Shown piece by piece: positions 16,956-25,611 of a DNA stretch of 64,000 nt. The notes under the pieces were generated by a model. The model saw only the letters and a list, made by a program, of their open reading frames with translations. It did no database searches and was not told the origin of the DNA. A program made the position numbers and the translations under genes. The stretch comes from Sphingopyxis sp. (GTDB lineage: Bacteria > Pseudomonadota > Alphaproteobacteria > Sphingomonadales > Sphingomonadaceae): the NCBI GenBank assembly GCA_002733865.1, contig NVXM01000005.1:45330-109329 (forward strand), read 5' to 3'. Position 1 is the first letter of the stretch; the number at the start of each line of letters is the position of its first letter.

Positions 16956-17329
16956 TGAGCCAAAATTCGGTGATGACATTTGATAGTTTTATACCGGTTC
17001 CAGACATTTCGGTTTTGGAGCTGGCAGTCGTCATCTGCTGTGTACGTCGACCTGGTCTTGATCAGGCTCGATTAGCCAAGACTATTGGTCGTTGGTTTGG
17101 CGTTAAATTAGCGGAACATGATCTTAAATCTCCCCTCAGGCGTTTGTCGCACCGTGATTGGCTCAAGAATGAAGGTCGCGGTCTTCATGTAGGTGAGGAA
17201 GCTAGAGAAAAGGCTGAATTCGCTGCTCATGGCATTGTCCAATTGTTGTTCCGTGATCGTTATTTTTTTGATGTCGGGAAGCTCCTCGATGTCAGTATTG
17301 TGAAGGAGGATCAGTCCGATGAAGATTAA
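16955..17329 (+). CDS. predicted winged-helix protein in tra operon
   Basis: A 124-residue protein without a signal peptide or membrane helix. Residues about 18-95 have the pattern of a winged helix-turn-helix of PadR/MarR type (LDQARLAKTIGRWFGVKLAE, then LRRLSHRDWLKNEGRGLHV as the wing region). It starts on the last base of traN and overlaps the next gene by 11 bases. A cytoplasmic DNA-binding-like protein amid envelope proteins is unexpected and could be an internal regulator. Fold assignment is by pattern only. Confidence 0.6.
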   Translation: MSQNSVMTFDSFIPVPDISVLELAVVICCVRRPGLDQARLAKTIGRWFGVKLAEHDLKSPLRRLSHRDWLKNEGRGLHVGEEAREKAEFAAHGIVQLLFRDRYFFDVGKLLDVSIVKEDQSDED

Positions 17330-18194
17330 ATATTTGAGCGTATTTGCAAGCCTTTTGGTTTCATTTGCGCCGGTCCTGGCGATCGCGCAAAACACATCAT
17401 ACCAAGAACGCCCATCTATGGACGATTCAGCACCGGTATCTACTAGCACCGGGCGCGATAAAGGCATTTATGATCAAGAAGGCGGAGAGGGTGATCTTTA
17501 CTGCCGCCGTAAACTTGGAAGTTGGTTTTACTGTGATAAGCCAAAAGCAAAGCCTGCTAACCCCGCTTCCGCTCCCCCGCCGCAAATTTCAGCTGACGCG
17601 CAGCTCAAAGAGATCGGTAAACAGCTCGACGAATTGAAGGCTCAGGCGATCTTGGAGCCAACTGAAGCCAATGTTCTTGCTTATATCCGTTTTCAGCGCG
17701 AACAGCTTGATCGATCATCTACATTTGCCGATGTGTGGCAGCGAGCATTGTGGCAAAATCCCCAAGACGATTATACGCTTCAACGTCCTGTTTCTACCAT
17801 AGGCAAACGGGCATGGATTGATAACCGGAAGGCTGACAGAAATGCCGCGATGGCGCGCCTCTCGCAGCGCTATGGTGTTTACTATTTTTACGCTCAGTCC
17901 TGTTCTGCCTGCGAAATCCAAGCACCTATTCTCAAGTCGGTAAGCGATAGTAATCATCTCTCGGTTGTGGCCGTGTCAATGGACGGTGGTCCTAATCGCG
18001 TATTCCCTAATTACGTTGTGGATAGCGGCCAGCGCGCCCGGATGGGCCTTCCCGGCAACGCAACTCCTGCTCTTGTCCTTTTCGACACTCTTACCAAGCG
18101 TCCTATTCCGATTGGAACAGGCCTCATGGCTGCAGACGAAATTATGGACCGTATCTTTGTTTTGACCAAAACCAAGCCAGGGAGTGATTTCTAA
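17319..18194 (+). CDS. traF: TraF, F-type thioredoxin-like pilus assembly protein
   Basis: Periplasmic protein for F-pilus assembly, 291 residues. A signal peptide (cleavage near ILAIAQ) leads to a mature TraF region. That region includes DLYCRRKLGSWFYCD and a thioredoxin fold with an active-site-like CSAC (Cys195-Cys198) after GVYYFYAQS. The CxxC suggests retained redox activity, as in TrbB-like proteins. It works with TraH and TraN and overlaps the preceding gene by 11 bases. Confidence 0.9.
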   Translation: MKIKYLSVFASLLVSFAPVLAIAQNTSYQERPSMDDSAPVSTSTGRDKGIYDQEGGEGDLYCRRKLGSWFYCDKPKAKPANPASAPPPQISADAQLKEIGKQLDELKAQAILEPTEANVLAYIRFQREQLDRSSTFADVWQRALWQNPQDDYTLQRPVSTIGKRAWIDNRKADRNAAMARLSQRYGVYYFYAQSCSACEIQAPILKSVSDSNHLSVVAVSMDGGPNRVFPNYVVDSGQRARMGLPGNATPALVLFDTLTKRPIPIGTGLMAADEIMDRIFVLTKTKPGSDF

Positions 18195-19660
18195 TGACTA
18201 CCAAAATATGTGCAATATCGCGGCGGATTTTACATAAGTCCCGTTGGTTTCTCGCGTTCACAGCTGTTTTGAATCTTAGCGTCATAACGCCGGCGTCTGC
18301 GTCTGTTGGCGACGAGATGCAGAGCTATTTTGATGACGCAGGCGCTCGAGCTAATATTACCGGCCCATCTGCCTTTCAAGGTCAATCTGCTGGCTATTAT
18401 TCAGGCGGTAATGTCTGGACCCGTTTTCCTCAAAAGTCAGTCCAACCGTTTAATCTGCAGTTGCCAGGAGCGCGTGCTGGTTGTGGTGGCATCGATTTAT
18501 TTGCTGGTAGTTTCAGTTTCATAAACACGGCGGAGTTGGTGGCCATGCTCAAGGCCACTGCTAATAACGCAATTGGTTTTGCCTTCCAGTTGGCCATCGA
18601 TGCCATATCGCCTCAGATCAGCGGTGTTATCAAGGATATGAGCCAGAAGGTTCAACAGCTCAACCAGATGAATATTTCGAGCTGTGAGACGGCCCAGGGG
18701 CTGGTTGGTGGTCTCTGGCCAGTCATGGATACGACGCAAAGTACAATTTGCGAAGCTGTCGGCAATGACGGTATTTTTTCAGATTGGGCCGCAAGCCGTC
18801 AGGGCTGCAATAATGGCGGCAAACGTAAAGAGACTTTGGCCGCTAATACCAATCCTGAAATGGAAATGCAGCTAGTGGGTCAGGATCACAATTTCACTTG
18901 GGATATTCTGAATAAGGCTCCTCAATTTGCTGGTTACGATCAGGAATTCAAGGAAATGGTTATGACGATCGTTGGTACGGTTGTCACCCAAGTATCGGAC
19001 GATCCAACCAAAGGTTCTATCATTGATAAGCACGGTCCGGGCGATGATTCCATAGTCGAAGCGCTTCTGGATGGAACGCAAGGCGGCAATACCGTCAAAA
19101 TCCTGAAATGCGTGGACTCAGATAAATGTCTGGAAGTCACTACGCAAAATATGAATATCCCGGCCTCCCAAGCAATCCGTCCTAAGGTTAAAGCCCTCAT
19201 TCTCTCGATGGCGACGGCAATCAAGGATGATACAGCGATTGGTGATGCTGAAAAGACGTTGCTCAATGTGGCATCATTACCCCTTTATAAAATCCTCGCG
19301 GTACAGACTGCTGCCCGGACCGATATTGTTGGCACTGGAGAGATCGATGCGGTGTCAGAAATAACATCGATCGATCTGCTCCAAGCAATTTTGAATGATG
19401 TTTTAGGTAAGTTTGATATGGCAAAAGTTGGTCTGGTGAAGGCCGATCAAGATAGTGCGGCGGCATGGGCCGCTCAGGTTCAAGGAGTGCGTACTAAATT
19501 CGCCCAGCGCGAAGTAAGAAATTCGGCGCGGGTAGAGGTTACTATGCGCGTGATTGATCGAACGATCGCGCTTGAATCAACACTTCAGAACTCGATGTCA
19601 CCCGGCATGTCAGCTGCACTTAATTTCTCACGCGGTTTGAATTCTCAGGGTCTTCGCTAA
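18194..19660 (+). CDS. traH: TraH, F-type pilus assembly protein
   Basis: Periplasmic or outer-membrane-associated assembly protein, 488 residues. A signal peptide ends near VITPASAS. Landmarks of TraH include the glycine-rich PGARAGCGGIDLFAGSFSFIN and a later long helical region. ATG shares one base with the traF stop. TraH forms a complex with TraF and TraW in F. Standard family length. Confidence 0.92.
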   Translation: MTTKICAISRRILHKSRWFLAFTAVLNLSVITPASASVGDEMQSYFDDAGARANITGPSAFQGQSAGYYSGGNVWTRFPQKSVQPFNLQLPGARAGCGGIDLFAGSFSFINTAELVAMLKATANNAIGFAFQLAIDAISPQISGVIKDMSQKVQQLNQMNISSCETAQGLVGGLWPVMDTTQSTICEAVGNDGIFSDWAASRQGCNNGGKRKETLAANTNPEMEMQLVGQDHNFTWDILNKAPQFAGYDQEFKEMVMTIVGTVVTQVSDDPTKGSIIDKHGPGDDSIVEALLDGTQGGNTVKILKCVDSDKCLEVTTQNMNIPASQAIRPKVKALILSMATAIKDDTAIGDAEKTLLNVASLPLYKILAVQTAARTDIVGTGEIDAVSEITSIDLLQAILNDVLGKFDMAKVGLVKADQDSAAAWAAQVQGVRTKFAQREVRNSARVEVTMRVIDRTIALESTLQNSMSPGMSAALNFSRGLNSQGLR

Positions 19661-19675
19661 GAAAGGGCAAGCGGC

Positions 19676-22600
19676 ATGTTGGAGCTTTTCACCATTGGCG
19701 GCGGCGAATATATCGTCAACGTACTAAACGCTGTTTCAGCATGGACGGGTGGCGGCGGATATAAGTCGATGATCCGCGTGGTCATGGTCATGGGGCTCAT
19801 TTACACTCTGCTTATCGTTGCCTTCAGTCTTGATTGGAGGGCGTGGTTCAACTGGTTTTTGCAAGCTACTCTTATTTATCTGTGCCTGATGGTTCCCACT
19901 GTTACGATTCAGGTTACGGACAGGGTAAACCCCGGGTTGTCCCCCAATACAGTTGCTAATGTTCCGTTAGGCCTTGGCGCAGTCGCCAGTTTTACAAGCC
20001 AGGTGGGAGATTATTTAACAACCGAGGCCGAAACCGTCTTCGTAATGCCTAGCGAACTGCAATATTCCACCAACGGCATTATCTATGGTTCTAAACTGAT
20101 GGAGGCGACCCGCCAGATTCGGATCACTGACCCTGAATTTGCAGCGAACATCAACGAACACATGAAACGCTGCGTTTTCTACGACGTGATGCTCGGGTTC
20201 AAGTCTATGGATGGCCTTGCAAAATCTGCTAATCTCTGGGCCGATATCGGTCCGGGCAGTCCAGCTCGCGCTCAAACCTTTGTTACGCGCAACGGCGACG
20301 GGACGACTTCAACTGCTGTGATTACTTGCCGGGACGCGTACACGGCTCTGACGCCGCAATGGACGCAATTTCTCAATGCCTTCTCTCCTATCTGGGCTAA
20401 ACAACTTTATCCCGGAATGGCTAACGCGGTCGCGCAAGCAAAGTTGTCTGCGGATCTTCCTGTCACCTATCAGGCCTTCACGTCGAATGCTTCTAACGCG
20501 CTTGATATTATGCGCCAGAGTCTCGCGGTAAACGCTTTCATGCAAGCGCGTGATGATATGGCTGGCGGGACCGGCGCGGCTGCTATTGATAGCTTCGCTG
20601 CAACGAGAGCGGACATCCAGACCCGCAACACTTATTCGGCGCTCGCTCAGGGCGCGATGAAATGGGTTCCAATCCTTAATATCGTTTTGACCGTTGTTTT
20701 TTATGCAATGTTCCCGGTACTCTTTCCGCTCTTTTTGATGCCTAAGACAGGTGTTTCAACCTTGCGCGGCTATGTGACCGGGTTTTTCTATCTGGCAGCA
20801 TGGGGTCCGCTATATGTTGTTTTGCACATGATCATGATGGGCAGGGGTCTTTCTGCCGGCAACGCAGTTGCAGACGGAGGGATGACGCTGGGAAATTTTG
20901 CCGGTATTGGCGCTGTAAACGACGAAACGGCTTCTCTTGCTGGTTACATGATAGCCAGTATTCCATTTCTTGCAGCCGGTATGGCACGCGGGGCGATGGC
21001 CATCGCGGGACATGCTACCAGCTTTCTGGCACCAAGTCAGAATGCTGCCGAAGCGGCTGCAGGTGAAGCTACCACGGGCAACTACGCCTATGGCAATGCC
21101 AGCCTTGCGAACCAGAATATAAATACGCAGGCGAGTAACCAGTGGAATAACCAACCTAATTTTGCTAGTGGTTCTCCTGCATTTGCTCATCGCCAAGCCA
21201 ATGGCGTTATGTCAGCGACACACGCCGATGGTTCTACAGTTACTAATCAAAACCCGGCGATATCGAGTTTTGAATGGAAGCCGACGCTTACCCAGGCCAA
21301 TGTTGGTGAAATGCGTAGCACGGTCGGGGAATTCCAAAATCAGGCGACCCAGCAACGAGAAATGGCTTCCCAATCTCTTTCTGCCGCCAATACAATTGGC
21401 GCGCAGTTGTTCACGACAGCGCAGAATTCTCGCGGCAGCGAAACGATATTGGGTCAGCAAACTCAGGATGCTATTTCGCAAGCGCAAAACCTAACGCGGA
21501 GCTGGTCAGATACTCTGGTTAACGATTATGGCTTTGATCGCAAGGCAGCTGACGAGCTGTCACGCTATAGCTATATGAACGGGCAGGGGACTTTGGGCGC
21601 TGGTTCTCCGGTCCCCGGTTTGAAGGCCGGAATTGATGCAAATATTTTATCGCAGCAATCACGCAATCGCTCGTCAAGTGAAAGCGTTAGCGAACGGATT
21701 TCCAAGGGTCTCTCTTTTCTTAACGCTGAGTCCACAAGCGACAATGCAACGCATTCACGGGAAAATTTCACTCGCGCTGTCTCAACTAGCGGTAGTTCCG
21801 AGTTACAGGGTCTATCGCAGCGCCGTGACGCTAGCCTTACCGAGGCTCGTTCTCATTCTCTGGAGGCAGGACGGCTCGAAGAGGTTGGTAAGCGTTATGA
21901 GCGTCAGATCAGCGAAATTGAATCGGGCGGGTTCCAAACTTCTCGAGACTATAGCCAGAATTGGCAAAATTTTGCAGCTGGAGAGCTTGCCCGCAATGAA
22001 GGTCTGCGCGACAGCGGCTATGAAACCTGGATGCGCGATGTCGATCTGAACGATCGCCAGCGGCAAACGAGGAATGTTTTGGAGGAGCGTTTTCGCAGCT
22101 CATTCGTCGAGGATATGCGTAATGATTTGGGTCCGATCGGACCGATGCCTTCGTCTGGTATCGCGCAGCCTGCAGGAGACGTTAAAGGGTGGGGTAGCGG
22201 TCAAGTTGGCGTGGTGACGAATTCTGGTCCGGCAGTTAACGTCAGATCAGACTCCCGCGACGCCGCTCTTACAAGTCTTGTTGGCGACAGGATCGAGGGA
22301 GCGAACGAACGGATGGATGCTCATCAATTCGACACAAACTTTAGCAACGGGGATCTCCATCGCCGCGGCGAAGCGATGTTTACCGGTTCGGCTAATGCTC
22401 AAAATTTGTCACTTGGCGAGACTATGCCAATATTCGGACCGTTATTCGAGCGAGATAATTCGTCGGACGGCCCCGGCAATGCGTCTAGTTTCAACGCGAC
22501 AAATTATATCCAAAGTAAAGGAATGTCGATCAAGCCGGGAACCAACGTCACCACTTTAGACTCTAGTATGGCGCCTGCTATTTCAGCAGTGTCCGAAGAA

Positions 22601-22861
22601 TCACAACGGTTAGGTTTGTCGCCGAGAACCGTCACTTCCGCTCAGGATCGTACTCATACCCCAGGATCACTTCATCCTGACGGTAAGGCGCTAGACTTTA
22701 GGGGTAACAATATCACTATCACACAAGGCCGTGCCTTGGCACGCGGTGTGAGCGCTCGCCTTGGACCAGAGTATGATGTTGCTTTTGAGACGTTCCGTAA
22801 TGATCCAGACAATAATCATCTCCATGCTGAATATGACCCGAAGAGGGGCCGTAGGAAATGA
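19676..22861 (+). CDS. traG: TraG, with a C-terminal M15-peptidase-like domain
   Basis: Inner-membrane protein for pilus assembly and mating-pair stabilisation, 1061 residues. The N-terminal third has several membrane helices (near residues 37-60, 350-380, 410-430) typical of TraG_N. A long Gln/Ser/Ala-rich periplasmic part follows. The last about 85 residues read HPDGKALDFR (His1000, Asp1007) and HLHAEYD (His1048, His1050). This is the zinc-ligand pattern HxxxxxxD ... HxH of M15/LAS peptidases that cut cell-wall peptides. AAGGG precedes the start. The peptidase role is inferred from the motif. Confidence 0.9.
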   Translation: MLELFTIGGGEYIVNVLNAVSAWTGGGGYKSMIRVVMVMGLIYTLLIVAFSLDWRAWFNWFLQATLIYLCLMVPTVTIQVTDRVNPGLSPNTVANVPLGLGAVASFTSQVGDYLTTEAETVFVMPSELQYSTNGIIYGSKLMEATRQIRITDPEFAANINEHMKRCVFYDVMLGFKSMDGLAKSANLWADIGPGSPARAQTFVTRNGDGTTSTAVITCRDAYTALTPQWTQFLNAFSPIWAKQLYPGMANAVAQAKLSADLPVTYQAFTSNASNALDIMRQSLAVNAFMQARDDMAGGTGAAAIDSFAATRADIQTRNTYSALAQGAMKWVPILNIVLTVVFYAMFPVLFPLFLMPKTGVSTLRGYVTGFFYLAAWGPLYVVLHMIMMGRGLSAGNAVADGGMTLGNFAGIGAVNDETASLAGYMIASIPFLAAGMARGAMAIAGHATSFLAPSQNAAEAAAGEATTGNYAYGNASLANQNINTQASNQWNNQPNFASGSPAFAHRQANGVMSATHADGSTVTNQNPAISSFEWKPTLTQANVGEMRSTVGEFQNQATQQREMASQSLSAANTIGAQLFTTAQNSRGSETILGQQTQDAISQAQNLTRSWSDTLVNDYGFDRKAADELSRYSYMNGQGTLGAGSPVPGLKAGIDANILSQQSRNRSSSESVSERISKGLSFLNAESTSDNATHSRENFTRAVSTSGSSELQGLSQRRDASLTEARSHSLEAGRLEEVGKRYERQISEIESGGFQTSRDYSQNWQNFAAGELARNEGLRDSGYETWMRDVDLNDRQRQTRNVLEERFRSSFVEDMRNDLGPIGPMPSSGIAQPAGDVKGWGSGQVGVVTNSGPAVNVRSDSRDAALTSLVGDRIEGANERMDAHQFDTNFSNGDLHRRGEAMFTGSANAQNLSLGETMPIFGPLFERDNSSDGPGNASSFNATNYIQSKGMSIKPGTNVTTLDSSMAPAISAVSEESQRLGLSPRTVTSAQDRTHTPGSLHPDGKALDFRGNNITITQGRALARGVSARLGPEYDVAFETFRNDPDNNHLHAEYDPKRGRRK

Positions 22862-22875
22862 AAATGGCGGTATGT

Positions 22876-23052
22876 TTACTGAAGAATGGTCGCAATAATA
22901 CCTGCGCCAAAAATACCCAAAATGAACCATGTGATAGTCCAATCACTGCCCGTTGCGGGGCTCCGTTTTACAACCGCCTTCTGGGTTTGCTGCCAGTGAA
23001 CGCTGTTTGCGCTGCCGGGATTGCCTGGATCTTGCTGAATAGGAAGGCTCAT
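22876..23052 (-). CDS. 58-residue single-helix membrane protein
   Basis: Short gene opposite the tra operon, converging on traG. The N-terminal half is polar (MSLPIQQDPGNPGSA) and residues about 38-57 form one hydrophobic helix (WTITWFILGIFGAGIIATIL). A GGAG lies seven bases before ATG 23052, and a hairpin (23062-23090) partly covers it. I do not recognise the family. Size, location at the end of a transfer region and topology would suit a surface/entry-exclusion or toxin-like peptide, but nothing confirms this. Confidence 0.6.
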   Translation of the reverse strand: MSLPIQQDPGNPGSANSVHWQQTQKAVVKRSPATGSDWTITWFILGIFGAGIIATILQ

Positions 23053-23061
23053 TTCTTTTCT

Positions 23062-23090
23062 CCGTCTGTAAATTACACCAAATTAGACGG
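23062..23090 (-). promoter_or_regulatory. hairpin overlapping the ribosome site of the 58-residue gene
   Basis: CCGTCT at 23062-23067 and AGACGG at 23085-23090 are perfect inverted repeats 17 bases apart. Read on the minus strand, the second arm runs into the GGAG ribosome site of the small gene that starts at 23052. A transcript through here could fold and limit translation, or the repeat may be a protein-binding site. Confidence 0.4.
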
Positions 23091-23265
23091 AAACGCAAAT
23101 GAGCCTTGCACGGCGGTCCACAAGAGCCTGCAAGGCCATTGCGGATGATAGTGGCATGAGCGCGCTTTCGAGCATTGCTGGTATGTTGCCTGTCCGTCGT
23201 CAGAACATTTGGCACTGAAGGCTGCGTAAATTAACGGAGCATTGGTTCCATCTGGTTGATTGATA

Positions 23266-24246
23266 TTAAGCGGCAAGCTTGCGGTGTTGCAAGCGCCGAT
23301 GTTCGATGGTTTGTTTTTTGATCCTTTCTCGTTGATTGATGATGGCGACTGCTCTGCCGAAGTAGGCATCGGCAGGCGTAACGTTGCTGAGGCTTTCGTG
23401 ATAACGCCGGTGGTTATATTGCTCCACGAACGTTTCGATCTGGGCTTCCAGATCCCCTGGCAGGAAGTAGTTTTCTAGCAGGATGCGGTTCTTCAAGGTT
23501 TGATGCCAGCGTTCGATCTTGCCCTGTGTTTGCGGATGGAAGGGTGCGCCGCGGACATGACTCATCTTCTGTGCTTCAATATATTCTGCCAGCTCACCTG
23601 CAATATAGCTGGGGCCATTATCGCTGAGCAGGCGCGGCTTGTGCTGCACTTTGGCATTACTGCAGCCTGAGGCTTCCAGTGCCATGTCCAGCGTCTCGGT
23701 GACATCCTCTGCGCGCATCGTGGTGCACAGCTTCCAGGCGATGATGTAGCGCGAGTAATCGTCAAGCACCGTGGATAAATACATCCAGCCCCAGCCAATG
23801 ATCTTGAAGTAGGTAAAGTCTGTCTGCCACATCTCGTTGGGCCGCAGGGTCGGTGTATGGAAGCGGTCAGCAGCCTTGATGACCACATAGGCGGGGCTGG
23901 TTATCAGATCATGGGCCTTCAGAAGTCTGTAAACCGTGGCTTCTGACACGAAGTAGCGTTGTTCATCGGTGAACGTCACCGCCAGTTCGCGCGGGCTGAG
24001 CTCCGAGCGTTCCAGTGCCAGATTGATGATCTGGTCATGCACTTTGGCAGGAATCCGGTTCCACACCCGGCTTGGAGCCGATGGCCGGTCAGCCAGCGCT
24101 TCCGGCCCGCCTTCCAGATACCGATCATACCAGCGGTAAAAGGTGCGGCGCGGGATGCCCAACTTATCCAGCGTCTTGCGGGCTGACAGATGCGATTGCT
24201 CGACGATCCTGATGATCTCGAGCTTCTCCGATGCCGGATATCTCAT
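23266..24246 (-). CDS. IS3-family transposase OrfB
   Basis: DDE integrase-type catalytic subunit, 326 residues. An N-terminal helix-turn-helix (SARKTLDKLGIPRRTFYRWY) precedes the rve domain, with WQTDFTYFKI (first Asp), LLSDNGPSYIAGEL (second Asp) and HPQTQGKIERWHQTLK (Glu). The ATG overlaps the OrfA stop. The orfB frame is also open upstream to a run of seven T on the plus strand (24275-24281; AAAAAAAG in the transcript). That is a classic site for the -1 frameshift that makes the OrfAB fusion. Confidence 0.92.
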   Translation of the reverse strand: MRYPASEKLEIIRIVEQSHLSARKTLDKLGIPRRTFYRWYDRYLEGGPEALADRPSAPSRVWNRIPAKVHDQIINLALERSELSPRELAVTFTDEQRYFVSEATVYRLLKAHDLITSPAYVVIKAADRFHTPTLRPNEMWQTDFTYFKIIGWGWMYLSTVLDDYSRYIIAWKLCTTMRAEDVTETLDMALEASGCSNAKVQHKPRLLSDNGPSYIAGELAEYIEAQKMSHVRGAPFHPQTQGKIERWHQTLKNRILLENYFLPGDLEAQIETFVEQYNHRRYHESLSNVTPADAYFGRAVAIINQRERIKKQTIEHRRLQHRKLAA

Positions 24247-24635
24247 GCGTTGTCGTCCCCATCCGCTATCATGCTTTTTTTAAGCAGACGGTTCTCAAGG
24301 GTTAGATCGGCCACGCATTCTTTTAGATCACGCGACTCCCGACGCAGGTCTTTCACTTCATCGCTGGTTGCCGCACGGGCCGTGTCACCGGCCAGCCGCC
24401 GTTTGCCGGCCTCCATAAACTCCTTCGACCAGGTGTAATACAGGCTCTGGGCAATGCCTTCCCGGCGGCACAGTTCGGCAATGCTGTCATCACCGCGCAG
24501 GCCGTCAATCACGATCCGTATCTTGTCCTCTGCAGAGAAATGCCGCCGGGTCGCGCGGCGTATATCCTTGACGACCCGCTCGGCGGGCTTTTTTGCGCTG
24601 GAGTGTTTTGGTTTCATGCTTCGTTCCTTCGTCAC
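24243..24635 (-). CDS. IS3-family transposase OrfA
   Basis: DNA-binding subunit, 130 residues. A helix-turn-helix (DDSIAELCRREGIAQSLYYTW) is followed by a leucine-zipper-like coiled coil (DLRRESRDLKECVADLTLEN) that mediates assembly in IS3 elements. The slippery AAAAAAAG near its end (24275-24281 on the plus strand) would move ribosomes into orfB. Appears intact. Confidence 0.9.
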   Translation of the reverse strand: MTKERSMKPKHSSAKKPAERVVKDIRRATRRHFSAEDKIRIVIDGLRGDDSIAELCRREGIAQSLYYTWSKEFMEAGKRRLAGDTARAATSDEVKDLRRESRDLKECVADLTLENRLLKKSMIADGDDNA

Positions 24636-24673
24636 TACGATGAAACCAAAACACTCCTTAAATCACAACATCA

Positions 24674-25611
24674 ATTTGGTGTCATAGGTGCTGACGGGGA
24701 ACAGCCTGCATTTCATACGCGGGGGCAAGAATGTTATCACCAAGAACGTCGATCCGTTATCTATCATGCAGGACATCACTGAGCACCGGGTGACGCACTT
24801 ATTTCTTCCGCCAACGGTTATGTACATGATGCTGGCTCATACCGATGTCAGGAAATATGACTATACATCGTTGCAGCATTTCATTGTTGGAGCCGCGCCA
24901 ACGTCACTGGAGAAATTGAAAGAAGCCATTTCTGTTTTTGGTCCCTGTATGACCGAAGCCTATGGCCAAACTGAAGCGCCAGCCGCCATCACTTTAAAGG
25001 CGCCTTGGGATTTTACCGATTCCGAAGGCAATGTTGACGAGGAACGATTGAGCGGCATTGGTCGTCCGGCCTATCTAAACGAAGTCAAAATTTTGGACGA
25101 TGATGAGAACGAAGTTGAACGCGGTGAGCCGGGAGAAATCTGTGTAAGAGGGCGGCTAGTAACGTTAGGCTATCTCGGAAACCCTGAAGCTACAAATAAA
25201 TCCTTTCGAAATGGCTGGCTGTGGACCGGAGATGTCGGGGTGATGGATGAAAGCGGCTATGTCCGAATTGTTGATCGCAGTAAGGATATGATCATTACAG
25301 GCGGCTTTAATGTCTATCCAAATGAAGTGGAGCAGGTGGTTGCCGAAGACCCGTCTGTGCAGGAATGCGCGGTTATTGGCGTCCCAGATGAAAAATGGGG
25401 CGAAGCCGTCAAGGCTGTTATCCAGTGTAAGCCGGGTCAGACCGTCTTGGAGGCAGATATCATATCCGCGGTTAAAGAAAGGCTTGGCAGTGTGAAAGCT
25501 CCTAAGTCTGTCGAGATCGTCGATAACTTGCCCCGCTCGCCCAATGGAAAGGTCATGAAAACCGAATTGCGTAAGAAATATTGGCAAGGCAAAGACCGGG
25601 CCGTCAATTGA
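24674..25611 (+). pseudogene. 5'-truncated AMP-dependent acyl-CoA ligase
   Basis: C-terminal part of an acyl-CoA synthetase cut by the adjacent IS3 element. The remaining frame (open from GTG 24688, about 307 codons) holds THLFLPPTVMYM, EAYGQTEAP (motif A5), GWLWTGDVGVMDESG, VDRSKDMIITGGFNVYPNEV and PNGKVMKTEL with the catalytic lysine. The N-terminal half with the Ser/Thr-Gly-rich P-loop (SGTTGxPKG) is missing, so the product should be inactive. The thiolase TTG overlaps its stop codon, so the two were an operon. An intact but different CoA ligase lies at 36654. Confidence 0.85.

Larger units (their letters stand above)
23216..24673 (-). mobile_element. IS3-family insertion sequence
   Basis: Complete two-orf element of about 1.46 kb. 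Imperfect terminal inverted repeats are visible. The left end has GGAGCATTGGTTCCATC inside it, and the right end, read inward, has GGAGTGTTTTGGTTTCATC; both begin with TG. The outer boundary is uncertain by about seven bases at each end (23216-23223, 24667-24673), and I see no clean target duplication, which fits a deletion at one border. It has removed the 5' part of the acyl-CoA ligase to its right. Confidence 0.85.
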
